Source: Chlorobiaceae bacterium
GTDB lineage: Bacteria; Bacteroidota; Chlorobiia; Chlorobiales; Chlorobiaceae
Length of the DNA stretch: 64,000 bases
Assembly: GCA_013334865.1 (NCBI GenBank)
Contig: JAAXWS010000012.1
Coordinates: 20,689-84,688, forward strand
Direction: 5' to 3'
Below the pieces are notes generated by a model, which made no database searches, had not been told where the DNA came from, and saw only the letters and a program-made list of their open reading frames with translations. A program made the position numbers and the translations under genes. This document shows, in pieces, positions 35,141 to 44,597 of the stretch (positions are counted from its first letter, which is position 1; every line of letters begins with the position of its first letter).

Positions 35141-35935
35141 CTAGACCTCGACGGTTCCCTGGTAGACGATCCTCGCCGGGCCTTCGAGGTAGATCTCCCG
35201 CATGTCGCCGCCGAAGCCGACCTCGAGGGTGTCGCCGCTCCTGACCTTCACCCTTACGGGCGATGCGGAGACCTTCCCGAGCCGGTAGCTCATCAGGGCC
35301 GATGCGACCGCGCCGGTTCCGCAGGCGAGGGTCTCGTCCTCGACGCCACGTTCGAAGGTCCTGACGCTGATGCTGTCCCCGGAGGTGACCTCGAGGAAGT
35401 TCACGTTCGTGCCTTGCGGGAAGAGGTCGTTGCGGTGCCGGATCGTCCGTCCTTCACCGTAGACATCGACCCCGTCAACATCTTCGGTGAAGACGATGGC
35501 GTGCGGAGAGCCGGTGTTGACATAATGGCAGTCCCATGCCCCTACCTGCAGGCCGTCCCTGAAATCCTCAGGGGGCAGCATGTGCAGCCTGACCGACTCT
35601 TTTCCGGTCACTTCGGCTTCGTACCGGCCGGGACCTGCCTCGAAAGCATAGCGCCCGCCAGCCGGCATGATGCCGATCGACCAGGCGAAGTAAACCGTGC
35701 AGCGCCCGCCGTTGCCGCACATCGAGCCCGGGAAGCCGTCCGCATTATGGTAGTTCATCCTGAAATCCCCGGTTTCCGATGCTTCGAGGAGGATCAGGCC
35801 GTCTGCGCCGATACCGGTTCTCCGGGTGCACAACCGCCTGACCTGGCCATGGTCCAGAGGTGCCTGGCCGAGGCGGTTGTCGATCACGATGAAATCGTTT
35901 CCCGCTCCGGACATCTTGGTGAAATTGATCTGCAT
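35141..35935 (-). CDS. dapF: Diaminopimelate epimerase
   Basis: A 264-residue cofactor-independent epimerase that turns LL- into meso-diaminopimelate for lysine and peptidoglycan. The two catalytic cysteines are Cys73 (NADGFPGSMCGNGGRC) and Cys205 (ETLACGTGAVASA). The N-terminal FTKMSGAGNDFIVIDN and the RTFERGVEDET loop match the family. It is the first gene of the minus-strand operon dapF-amrS-amrB-gdhA. It diverges from pscA across a 373-base gap. Confidence 0.96.
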   Translation of the reverse strand: MQINFTKMSGAGNDFIVIDNRLGQAPLDHGQVRRLCTRRTGIGADGLILLEASETGDFRMNYHNADGFPGSMCGNGGRCTVYFAWSIGIMPAGGRYAFEAGPGRYEAEVTGKESVRLHMLPPEDFRDGLQVGAWDCHYVNTGSPHAIVFTEDVDGVDVYGEGRTIRHRNDLFPQGTNVNFLEVTSGDSISVRTFERGVEDETLACGTGAVASALMSYRLGKVSASPVRVKVRSGDTLEVGFGGDMREIYLEGPARIVYQGTVEV

Positions 35936-36308
35936 GCTGGGTTGATCAACAGGTGTAGTTGTAATAACCCGATAACCCTCACAGACATTCCCGGGGCGGC
36001 GGTAAAAAAGGGCCCGGATGTCCGTAAGGCCTTTCGGGGCAAGGGTAAAAAACTTTACTATTAAATAAATTTTCTTATTTTATTTGCTATCGTTGCATGG
36101 TAATTTTTTCGATGGAAGACCTTGCATACCTGTTTTTTCCGGGAGTGTCAACAGAACCGCCGGCATACGGCGTGGTCTGAAAGCTGCGGGGGCAGTCATG
36201 GGCAGAGATGCGGGTTTCCCGGCTCCGGCCATGATCCAATAGCGGCTCGGTTCCGGTTTTTTCGGTTTCTTCAACCTGAAAATACGTCCAAACAAAGGAG
36301 AGAATACA
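35936..36308. promoter_or_regulatory. Divergent dapF/pscA regulatory gap
   Basis: These 373 bases hold no credible gene. An AT-rich block at 36044-36090 (TTTACTATTAAATAAATTTT core) is the obvious candidate for divergent promoters, although no clear -35/-10 pair with 17-base spacing stands out. If transcription of pscA begins there, its untranslated leader would be about 200 bases. A strong ribosome-binding site, AAAGGAG (36294-36300), sits eight bases before the pscA ATG. Confidence 0.5.
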
Positions 36309-38504
36309 ATGGCTGAACAAGTGAATCCCGCAGGGGTGAAGCCGAAGGGGACCGTACCTCCTCCCAAGGAAGGTGCACCGGCCCCGAAGGCGAAAGTCGC
36401 ACCAGCCGGAGCATCGGTCATTAAAGAGCAGGATGCCGCAAAGATGAGACGTTTTCTGTTCCAGCGAACGGAGACGCGCTCGACGAAGTGGTACCAGATC
36501 TTCGATACCGAAAAGATCGATGACGAGCAGGTGGTCGGCGGCCATCTGGCCCTTCTCGGCGTGCTCGGCTTCATCATGGCTATCTACTACATCTCGGGCA
36601 TCCAGGTCTTCCCGTGGGGCGCTCCGGGCTTCCATGACAACTGGTTCTACCTGACCATCAAGCCGCGCATGGTCTCGCTGGGCATCGATACCTACAGCAC
36701 CAAGACCGCGGATCTCGAGTGGGCAGCCACCAAGCTCCTCGGCTGGGCAGCCTTCCATTTCCTCTCCGGTTCCATCCTGCTCTTCGGCGGATGGCGCCAC
36801 TGGACCCACAACCTCACCAACCCCTTCACCGGCCGCTGCGGCAACTTCCGCGACTTCAGGTTCCTCGGCAAGTTCGGCGACCTGGTCTTCAGCGGCACCA
36901 GCGCGAAGAGCTACAGGGAAGCCCTCGGGCCACACGCCGTCTACATGTCGCTGCTCTTCCTCGGCTGGGGCCTCCTGATGTGGTTCGTGCTCGGTTTCGC
37001 TCCGGTTCCCGATTTCCAGAAGATCAACTCCGAGACATTCATGTCGTTTGTCTGGTTCGTGGTCTTCTTCGCCCTTGGCGTCTACTGGTGGAAGAATCCC
37101 CCGAGCGCCGCAATCCACCTGAACGATGACATGAAGGCCGCCTTCTCGGTCCACCTGACCGCGATCGGCTACATCAACATCGCCCTCGGCGTGATCGCGT
37201 TCGTCGCCTTCCAGCAGCCTTCGTTCGCTCCCTACTACAAGGAACTCGACAAGCTTGTCTTCTACATCTATGGCGAGCCGTTCAACAGGGTCAGCTTCGA
37301 CTTCGTCCAGGAGGGTGGCAAGGTCATCTCCGGTGCGAAGGAGTTTGCCGACTTCCCGGCATATGCGATCCTTCCCCGTAACGGTGAAGCGTTCGGCATG
37401 TCGAGGGTCGTCACCAACCTGATCACCTTCAACCACATCATCTGCGGTGTGCTGTATGTCTTCGCCGGTGTCTACCACGGCGGCCAGTACCTGCTCAAGA
37501 TCCAGCTCAACGGCCTCTACAACCAGATCAAGTCCATCTGGATCACCAAGGGCCGCGACCAGGAGGTGCAGGTCAAGATCCTCGGTACCGTCATGGCCCT
37601 CTGCTTCTCGACCATGCTCTCCGTCTATGCCGTCATCGTCTGGAACACCATCTGCGAGCTGAACATCTTCGGAACGAACATCATGATGTCGTTCTACTGG
37701 CTCAAGCCGCTTCCGATCTTCCAGTGGATGTTCGCCGATCCGAGCATCAACGACTGGGTCATGGCCCACGTCATCACGGCCGGTTCGCTCTTCTCTCTGA
37801 TCGCGCTGGTCCGTATCGCCTTCTTTGCCCACACCTCACCGCTGTGGGACGACCTCGGCCTCAAGAAGAACTCCTACTCCTTCCCGTGCCTCGGTCCGGT
37901 CTACGGCGGCACCTGCGGTGTCTCCATCCAGGACCAGCTCTGGTTCGCCATGCTCTGGGGGGTCAAGGGTCTTTCGGCAGTCTGCTGGTACATCGACGGC
38001 GCATGGATCGCTTCGATGATGTACGGCGTGCCCGCGGCCGACGCGAAGGCCTGGGACTCGGTGGCCCACCTGCACCACCACTACACGTCCGGTATCTTCT
38101 ACTACTTCTGGACCGAGACCGTGACGATCTTCTCGAGCTCGCACCTGTCGACCATCCTCATGATCGGTCACCTCGTGTGGTTCATCAGCTTCGCAGTATG
38201 GTTCGAGGATCGCGGTTCCCGTCTTGAAGGTGCCGATATCCAGACCCGTACCATCCGCTGGTTGGGCAAGAAGTTCCTCAACAGGGACGTCCAGTTCAGG
38301 TTCCCGGTTCTGACCATTTCGGACTCCAAGCTGGCCGGTACCTTCCTGTACTTCGGCGGTACATTCATGCTGGTGTTCCTGTTCATTGCCAACGGCTTCT
38401 ACCAGACCAACAAGCCGCTTCCTCCGCCGGTCAGCCATGCAGCTGCCTCCGGTCAGGAGATGCTGGCCCAGGTGGTCGACATGCTGATGAAGCTGATTGC
38501 GTAA
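36309..38504 (+). CDS. pscA: Photosystem P840 reaction centre core protein PscA
   Basis: A 731-residue core subunit of the homodimeric type I reaction centre. The N-terminal 40 residues are a soluble Pro/Lys/Ala-rich tail, followed by eleven predicted membrane helices rich in Trp, Phe and His. The interpolypeptide [4Fe-4S] cluster FX is bound by Cys527 and Cys536 (CLGPVYGGTC), one pair from each monomer. The conserved HHHY segment (VAHLHHHYTSGIFYYF) lies shortly after. It binds P840 and antenna bacteriochlorophyll a and passes electrons to PscB. It is followed by pscB after a hairpin that lacks a T-run. Strong AAAGGAG ribosome-binding site. Confidence 0.99.
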   Translation: MAEQVNPAGVKPKGTVPPPKEGAPAPKAKVAPAGASVIKEQDAAKMRRFLFQRTETRSTKWYQIFDTEKIDDEQVVGGHLALLGVLGFIMAIYYISGIQVFPWGAPGFHDNWFYLTIKPRMVSLGIDTYSTKTADLEWAATKLLGWAAFHFLSGSILLFGGWRHWTHNLTNPFTGRCGNFRDFRFLGKFGDLVFSGTSAKSYREALGPHAVYMSLLFLGWGLLMWFVLGFAPVPDFQKINSETFMSFVWFVVFFALGVYWWKNPPSAAIHLNDDMKAAFSVHLTAIGYINIALGVIAFVAFQQPSFAPYYKELDKLVFYIYGEPFNRVSFDFVQEGGKVISGAKEFADFPAYAILPRNGEAFGMSRVVTNLITFNHIICGVLYVFAGVYHGGQYLLKIQLNGLYNQIKSIWITKGRDQEVQVKILGTVMALCFSTMLSVYAVIVWNTICELNIFGTNIMMSFYWLKPLPIFQWMFADPSINDWVMAHVITAGSLFSLIALVRIAFFAHTSPLWDDLGLKKNSYSFPCLGPVYGGTCGVSIQDQLWFAMLWGVKGLSAVCWYIDGAWIASMMYGVPAADAKAWDSVAHLHHHYTSGIFYYFWTETVTIFSSSHLSTILMIGHLVWFISFAVWFEDRGSRLEGADIQTRTIRWLGKKFLNRDVQFRFPVLTISDSKLAGTFLYFGGTFMLVFLFIANGFYQTNKPLPPPVSHAAASGQEMLAQVVDMLMKLIA

Positions 38505-38513
38505 CCATTGAGA

Positions 38514-38537
38514 GCGAAGGGGCATCCGCCCCTTCGC
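38514..38537 (+). other. Intercistronic hairpin between pscA and pscB (no T-run)
   Basis: GCGAAGGGGC (38514-38523) and GCCCCTTCGC (38528-38537) form a perfect 10-bp stem with a 4-base loop, nine bases after the pscA stop. The next bases are ACATCTCAAG, so it is not a typical terminator. It may protect the pscA 3' end or reduce read-through into pscB. Confidence 0.75.
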
Positions 38538-38583
38538 ACATCTCAAGGCAAGACTAACGTATACCATAAAAGTGAGGGGCGTT

Positions 38584-39339
38584 ATGGCCGAACCCGTACA
38601 GAATAACGAACAGACACCCAAACCGGCTGCGAAGGAAGCTCCGAAAGGCGCTCCCGCCGCACCGAAAGCCGGTGCGCCTGCAGCACCCAAGGGTCCTGCG
38701 GCTCCGAAAGCCGGCGCGCCTGCAGCAAAGCAGCCCGCTTCTTCGGGAAAGCCGCGGCTTGCTCCGCTGAACACCAACCTCGGACGTTCCGGCGTCCGCC
38801 AGGAATCTGCCCTGCCTTATGTCAAACCGGCAGCAGCGAAACCGGCACCGCCCGCAGGCGCCGCAAAACCCGCCCCGGGTGCCCCGGCGGCAAAAGGTGC
38901 ACCTGCTGCGAAAGGCGCTCCGGCCCCGAAGGCCGCCCCCGGCGCTCCGGCGGCAAAACCGGCGGCTCCTGCTGCGCCGGCTGCGAAAGCAGCTCCTGGT
39001 GCTCCGGTCGCCAAGGCTGCTCCGCGTGCCAAGAAACACTACTTCATCCTCGAGAACCTCTGTGTCGGTTGCGGCCTCTGCCTCGACAAGTGCCCGCCGA
39101 AGGTCAACGCCATCGGCTACAAGTTCTATGGCGATGTGCAGGAGGGCGGTTTCAGGTGCTATATCGACCAGGTCGCCTGCATCTCCTGCTCGGCATGCTT
39201 CACGGGTGACGAGTGCCCTTCCGGTGCGCTTGTCGAAGTGCTGCCCGACGGCGAGGTCCTTGATTTCGGCTATACTCCGCCGGAGAGGCTGGACTTCGAC
39301 CTCCGCTTCCTGCACCGTTTCCACAGGGAAGTCAGGTAA
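38584..39339 (+). CDS. pscB: Photosystem P840 reaction centre iron-sulfur protein PscB (FA/FB)
   Basis: A 251-residue protein. Residues 1-150 are an extreme low-complexity tail of Ala, Pro, Lys and Gly (repeats such as APAAKGAP). The C-terminal 95 residues form a two-cluster ferredoxin: CVGCGLCLDKC (Cys160, 163, 166, 170) and CISCSACFTGDEC (Cys199, 202, 205, 211) bind FA and FB. It accepts electrons from FX on the cytoplasmic face and hands them to soluble ferredoxins. The ATG at 38584 gives MAEPVQNNEQT; an earlier in-frame start (38572) is less likely. It is co-directional with pscA and ends at a terminator. Confidence 0.98.
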   Translation: MAEPVQNNEQTPKPAAKEAPKGAPAAPKAGAPAAPKGPAAPKAGAPAAKQPASSGKPRLAPLNTNLGRSGVRQESALPYVKPAAAKPAPPAGAAKPAPGAPAAKGAPAAKGAPAPKAAPGAPAAKPAAPAAPAAKAAPGAPVAKAAPRAKKHYFILENLCVGCGLCLDKCPPKVNAIGYKFYGDVQEGGFRCYIDQVACISCSACFTGDECPSGALVEVLPDGEVLDFGYTPPERLDFDLRFLHRFHREVR

Positions 39340-39367
39340 GAGCTGCGGATACTCATCGAACTGAAAG

Positions 39368-39404
39368 AGGCTGTCTCATAACACTGATATGAGGCAGCCT
39401 TTTC
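39368..39404 (+). terminator. Rho-independent terminator of pscAB
   Basis: AGGCTGTCTCATA (39368-39380) pairs with TATGAGGCAGCCT (39388-39400) through a single wobble, then TTTC. It lies 28 bases after pscB. Confidence 0.88.
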
Positions 39405-39476
39405 TTGTTTGAGGGTGGTTTTCGACCAGCGCAGTCAACGGTTCACAGGCCTTACTGACATGGCATTCAACCTGTA

Positions 39477-39516
39477 CGTCCTATGGGACCAGTATGGCCT
39501 GCGGGTCCTATGGGCC
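39477..39516. repeat. Degenerate GTCCTATGG-type nonamers
   Basis: GTCCTATGG occurs at 39477 and 39504, with GGACC and TGGCC spaced at nine bases between. The reading frame of the next gene is open here, but the repeat content argues that this DNA is intergenic. Confidence 0.5.
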
Positions 39517-39552
39517 AAGAATGAAGAAAATTATCATTCATTTCAAGACAAC

Positions 39553-40302
39553 GTGACCCAGAACAATAGCGATAACCGGCCGAAGACGCTGGTCATCATT
39601 CCGACGTACAACGAATCGGAGAACATCGAACGCCTGCTCATCGCCATCCTCGGCCGGTATCCGGAGTGGCTGCACGTTCTTGTAATCGACGACAGTTCCC
39701 CTGACGGCACCGCTGGAATCGTACGGGTGCTCGCTGAACGGGAACCTCTCAGGATCCATCTGGTAACGCGCCCGGGCAAGCTTGGGCTCGGAACCGCCTA
39801 CCTCGTGGGTTTCAGGTATGCCCTTGCCCAGGGTTACGAAAGGATCATGGAGATGGATGCCGATTTTTCGCATGACCCCGAATCGATCTCGCCCATGCTC
39901 GACGCAATGGAGGGAGCCGATATGGTGATCGGTTCACGGTATGTGAACAATACGGTGAATGTGGTCAACTGGCCATTGTCGCGATTGATCCTCTCGAAGG
40001 GGGCGAGCATCTACACCCGTCTGATAACCGGGATGCCCGTCTCTGATCCGACCGGCGGCTTCAAGTGTTTCAGCGCAAGGGTGCTTCGGAAGATCGACCT
40101 CGGAAGGATCCATTCGCAGGGCTACTCCTTCCAGATCGAGATGAACTACCGCGCCTGGAAGGGCGGTTTCGTCATCAGGGAGATCCCGATCGTGTTCACC
40201 GACCGGACCGTAGGAAGGTCGAAAATGACCCGGAAAAACATCGTCGAGGCGGTATGGATGGTCTGGTGGCTGAAGCTGCTGGCGATGACGGGGCAGCTGT
40301 AA
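39553..40302 (+). CDS. Dpm1-like polyprenol-phosphate glycosyltransferase
   Basis: A GT2-family transferase of about 249 residues, using the GTG at 39553 as start (MTQNNSDNRPKTLVIIPTYN). Longer versions from 39409 read through repeat DNA. The nucleotide-sugar pocket is visible in TLVIIPTYNESENI, VIDDSSPDGTAG and the metal-binding MEMDADFSHDP. The acceptor-side DPTGGFKCFS and the HSQGYSFQIEMNYRAWKGGF segment are typical of polyprenol monophosphomannose synthases. There is no membrane domain beyond a weak C-terminal hydrophobic stretch. It probably makes a lipid-linked sugar for envelope glycosylation. Confidence 0.87.
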   Translation: MTQNNSDNRPKTLVIIPTYNESENIERLLIAILGRYPEWLHVLVIDDSSPDGTAGIVRVLAEREPLRIHLVTRPGKLGLGTAYLVGFRYALAQGYERIMEMDADFSHDPESISPMLDAMEGADMVIGSRYVNNTVNVVNWPLSRLILSKGASIYTRLITGMPVSDPTGGFKCFSARVLRKIDLGRIHSQGYSFQIEMNYRAWKGGFVIREIPIVFTDRTVGRSKMTRKNIVEAVWMVWWLKLLAMTGQL

Positions 40303-40309
40303 ATTAACG

Positions 40310-40432
40310 CTCGAGTGCTCGAGTGCTCGTGTGGACTGAGTGGACTCAGTGGACTCTGTGGACAGGGAAAAAAGTACTCTTAGATTATTCCTTCTTGTCC
40401 ACAACGTCCACACAGGCCACCAAGTCCACTTC
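40310..40432. repeat. Inverted pair of GTGGACnnn/GTCCACnnn nonamer arrays
   Basis: An 8-base repeat (CTCGAGTG, 40310-40330) leads into GTGGACTGA, GTGGACTCA, GTGGACTCT, GTGGACAGG (40331-40366). After 30 bases comes the opposite orientation: GTCCACAAC, GTCCACACA, GGCCACCAA, GTCCACTTC (40397-40432). The arms could fold into a long imperfect hairpin between two convergent genes. Confidence 0.85.
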
Positions 40433-40440
40433 CTCCGCCC

Positions 40441-42528
40441 TCAGTGCTCCGTTTTCTCCCTCTCCTTTTCCGCCATGAGCTGGCTGACAACGTCAGACGG
40501 GGCTTCTTCGTAGTGGCTGAACTCATAGCTGTACCGGGCACGGCTCTGGGTAAGGCGCGTCAGCGCGTGGTGGAATGCCGAGAGCGATGCCTGCGGTATG
40601 ATCGCCTTGATCACCTGGAACCTGGATTCGGTTTCCATCCCGAGGATCTTGCCGCGCTTGCTGGAGATGTCGCCGACGATTTCACCGGTATACTGGTCCG
40701 GCGTGTGGACACTCAGCGAGTAGAGCGGTTCGAGGATCAGGGGCTTGGCCTTTTCGCAGGCGGCCTTGAAGGCCATGCTTGCGGCGATCTTGAAGGCGAA
40801 CTCGGAACTGTCGACCGGGTGGAACGAACCATCATACACCACCGCCTTGAGATCGACCACCGGGTAGCCGGCGAGGCTTCCCGAAACGATCGATTCACGA
40901 AGCCCTTTTTCCACGGCTGGCAGGTATCTGGTTGGCACGACGCCGCCGACCACTTCGCTCGAGAACTCGAAGCCGGAGTCCCTGGGTTTGGGCTCGATCC
41001 TTACCCAGACGTCGCCGTACTGGCCCCGGCCGCCGGACTGCTTCTTGTACTTTCCCTGAGCTGATGCCGCGACCCTTATGGTCTCGCGGTAGGGTATCCT
41101 GATCGGCCCTGTTTCGACCTTGACATTGAACTTGTTCTGCAGGCGGCTGATGATGATGTCGAGATGCGTGTCGCCGAGGGTCTTCAGGATGGTCTGGTTG
41201 AATTCGACGTCATGCTCGATCCTGAAACTGGGATCCTCCTCATGCAGGTGGTGCAGTCCGGTGGAGATCTTCTCCTCGTCACCCTGGGTGACCGGCATGA
41301 TGGTGGCTGAAAGCACCGGTTCCGGAAAGATGATCGGGCTGATGCGGCAGTCGACGCCCCTGTCGGCAAGCGTGTCGTTGGTGTGGGCGTCCTTGAGCTT
41401 GACCACCATGCCGATGTCGCCGGCAAGCAGCCTGTCGACCGGCAGCTTCTTCTGCCCGAGCATGGTGTAGACCTGGCCGAGCTTCTCGGTTTGCCCGGTC
41501 TGGGCATCGACCAGCTCATGGCCGCTTTCGATGTGGCCTGAATAGACCCTCAGGTAGGAGATTTCGCCAACCCTTGGTTCGGACATGGTCTTGAAGATGA
41601 AGGCGACTGTCGGCCCGTCCGGCTCAGGCTGGAGCAGCTTTTCGTCGCTGCTTGCCGTACAGAATGCGTGTTCCGGCCCGCGCTCTATCGGCGAGGGGCA
41701 GAGGTTGACGATGGCGTTCAGCAGGCGTTCCGAACCGATGAGGTGCAGCGGTGAGGTGCAGAAGACCGGAAAGAAGGTCCTGGTCACCAGGGCGGACTTG
41801 ATGCCTGCCCTGAGTTCGTCCTCGGAGAGGTTTCCCTCTTCGAAGAACTTGTTCATCAGCTCCTCGTCGGTTTCGGCTACAGCCTCGACAAGCTGCTGGT
41901 GGAGCTCCTCGGCCTTTTTGCGGTAAAGATCGTGGATTTCGGTGACCACCATGCTGCCCGGCTTGTCGGGACTGAATTCCAGCTGCTTCATCAGCAGGAC
42001 ATCGACGAGGATGTGGTGACCGAGCCCCTCTTCCGCCGGGAACTGGATCGGGGTCACCAGGTGCCCGAAGTGCTCCTTGAGGGCTTCGATGGTCCCGGTG
42101 AAGTCGGCGCGGTCGGCATCGAGCTTGGTCAGCACGAACATGGTCGGCTTGTAGTACTCCTTCGTGTATTCCCAGACGGTATCGGTCCCGACCTCGACCC
42201 CCGTGGCGGCGTTGACGGCGACGACCACCGTGTCGGCCACGCGCATCGCCGACTTGACGTCGCCGTGGAAATCGAGCAGGCCGGGGGTGTCGATGATGTT
42301 GATCTTCTTCTCTTTCCACATGCCGTGGATGAGGGAGGTGTTCAGGCTGTGCTTGCGTTCTATTTCGTCTGCTGAATAGTCCGACAGGGTCGATCCGTCG
42401 TCGATGCTCCCCAGGCGGTTGATGGCTCCCATGGTCAGGGCGAGCGATTCGCACAGTACGGTTTTCCCGGTGCCGGTATGGCCGGTGACGACAATGTTCC
42501 TCAGTTGGTCGGTTGGAACAGGTTGCAT
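40441..42528 (-). CDS. Elongation factor G-like GTPase
   Basis: A 695-residue translation-factor GTPase. The P-loop GHTGTGKT is at residues 16-23, the G3 motif is DTPGLLDF, and the G4 motif is LTKLDADRAD. The order of domains fits EF-G: G domain, II (VAFIFKTMSEPRVGEISYLRVYSG), III, IV (YGDVWVRIEPKPRDSGFEF) and V. It is divergent from canonical EF-G: the usual NIGISAHIDAGKTT start is NIVVTGHTGTGKTV. It belongs to the EF-G2/TetM-like paralogue group present beside a true fusA in many Bacteroidetes/Chlorobi. Role: probably ribosome recycling or stress translation, not proven. Confidence 0.88.
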   Translation of the reverse strand: MQPVPTDQLRNIVVTGHTGTGKTVLCESLALTMGAINRLGSIDDGSTLSDYSADEIERKHSLNTSLIHGMWKEKKINIIDTPGLLDFHGDVKSAMRVADTVVVAVNAATGVEVGTDTVWEYTKEYYKPTMFVLTKLDADRADFTGTIEALKEHFGHLVTPIQFPAEEGLGHHILVDVLLMKQLEFSPDKPGSMVVTEIHDLYRKKAEELHQQLVEAVAETDEELMNKFFEEGNLSEDELRAGIKSALVTRTFFPVFCTSPLHLIGSERLLNAIVNLCPSPIERGPEHAFCTASSDEKLLQPEPDGPTVAFIFKTMSEPRVGEISYLRVYSGHIESGHELVDAQTGQTEKLGQVYTMLGQKKLPVDRLLAGDIGMVVKLKDAHTNDTLADRGVDCRISPIIFPEPVLSATIMPVTQGDEEKISTGLHHLHEEDPSFRIEHDVEFNQTILKTLGDTHLDIIISRLQNKFNVKVETGPIRIPYRETIRVAASAQGKYKKQSGGRGQYGDVWVRIEPKPRDSGFEFSSEVVGGVVPTRYLPAVEKGLRESIVSGSLAGYPVVDLKAVVYDGSFHPVDSSEFAFKIAASMAFKAACEKAKPLILEPLYSLSVHTPDQYTGEIVGDISSKRGKILGMETESRFQVIKAIIPQASLSAFHHALTRLTQSRARYSYEFSHYEEAPSDVVSQLMAEKEREKTEH

Positions 42529-42757
42529 TTCGGAACTCCTTTGTTTGATGTTGGTTTACGGAGCTGCCTCTACCTTGTCCGGAGTGACGTCCTGAACGCC
42601 TCCCGCTGATGGATAAGGTGGTCGTAAAGAAAAACTTAAACAAAAAAAACATCATTGGGGGAGCCCTGCCTGACAAAAACCGTAGCCAATGAAAAATTGA
42701 CGGACCCTTGCCGAAGAATCGGCGCCATTGCGTATCTTTAATGTCTCAACTTCCTAA

Positions 42758-44089
<1,332 letters not shown>

Positions 44090-44148
44090 CGGGGCAGTTT
44101 CGATGAGGGCCGGCATGCCGGCCCCCGCCGAACCAAATCTTCTCGACC

Positions 44149-44454
44149 ATGACGAAATATTTCACGGACATCTGGGAATATATCCGTACGAACCCGAAGA
44201 GGTTCATCGTGCAGGCCCTTCTGGTCCTGCTGGTCTTCTGGTTTTTCTTCGGCGATTACGGGCTGGCCACGCGATTCAGCATGGAGCGGGATCACCGCCA
44301 GCTCCTGGGGCGCCAAGCCGAGGAGCAGAAGAAGATCGTCGAGGACCGTGCGACCATCAGGCAGGCCTACAGCCAGGACAGTATCGAGAAGGTGGCTCGT
44401 GAGAAGTACAACTTCCGGAAGCCCGGGGAGACGGTGTTCATCATCCGGCAGTGA
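44149..44454 (+). CDS. FtsB/DivIC-type septum formation initiator
   Basis: A 101-residue bitopic membrane protein. One helix (VQALLVLLVFWFFFGDYG, near residues 21-38) is followed by a coiled-coil segment (MERDHRQLLGRQAEEQKKIVEDRATIRQ) and the conserved IEKVAREKYNFRKPGETVFII end. FtsB/DivIC bridges FtsL and FtsQ in the divisome. The eno-ftsB synteny supports the assignment. A GC-rich terminator follows at 44478. Confidence 0.9.
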   Translation: MTKYFTDIWEYIRTNPKRFIVQALLVLLVFWFFFGDYGLATRFSMERDHRQLLGRQAEEQKKIVEDRATIRQAYSQDSIEKVAREKYNFRKPGETVFIIRQ

Positions 44455-44477
44455 CCCTGAAATATACCGATTCAGCT

Positions 44478-44516
44478 GAGGCCGCCTCGACGACATGACC
44501 GGGGCGGCCTCTCCTT
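44478..44516 (+). terminator. Terminator of eno-ftsB
   Basis: GAGGCCGCC (44478-44486) pairs with GGCGGCCTC (44503-44511) around a 16-base loop, followed by TCCTTTT. It lies 24 bases after the ftsB-like gene. Confidence 0.8.
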
Positions 44517-44597
44517 TTATTTGTGGCAGCCATTGGCTACCTTTGACAGTTTGTTGGGAGCCTCAGTTCCTGCTCTTGAACCTTAATCCGTGAATCC

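Noticed and set aside
39409..39552. N-terminal extension of the glycosyltransferase
   Set aside because: The stretch contains terminator-proximal and nonamer-repeat DNA, and the family fold starts just after the GTG at 39553.
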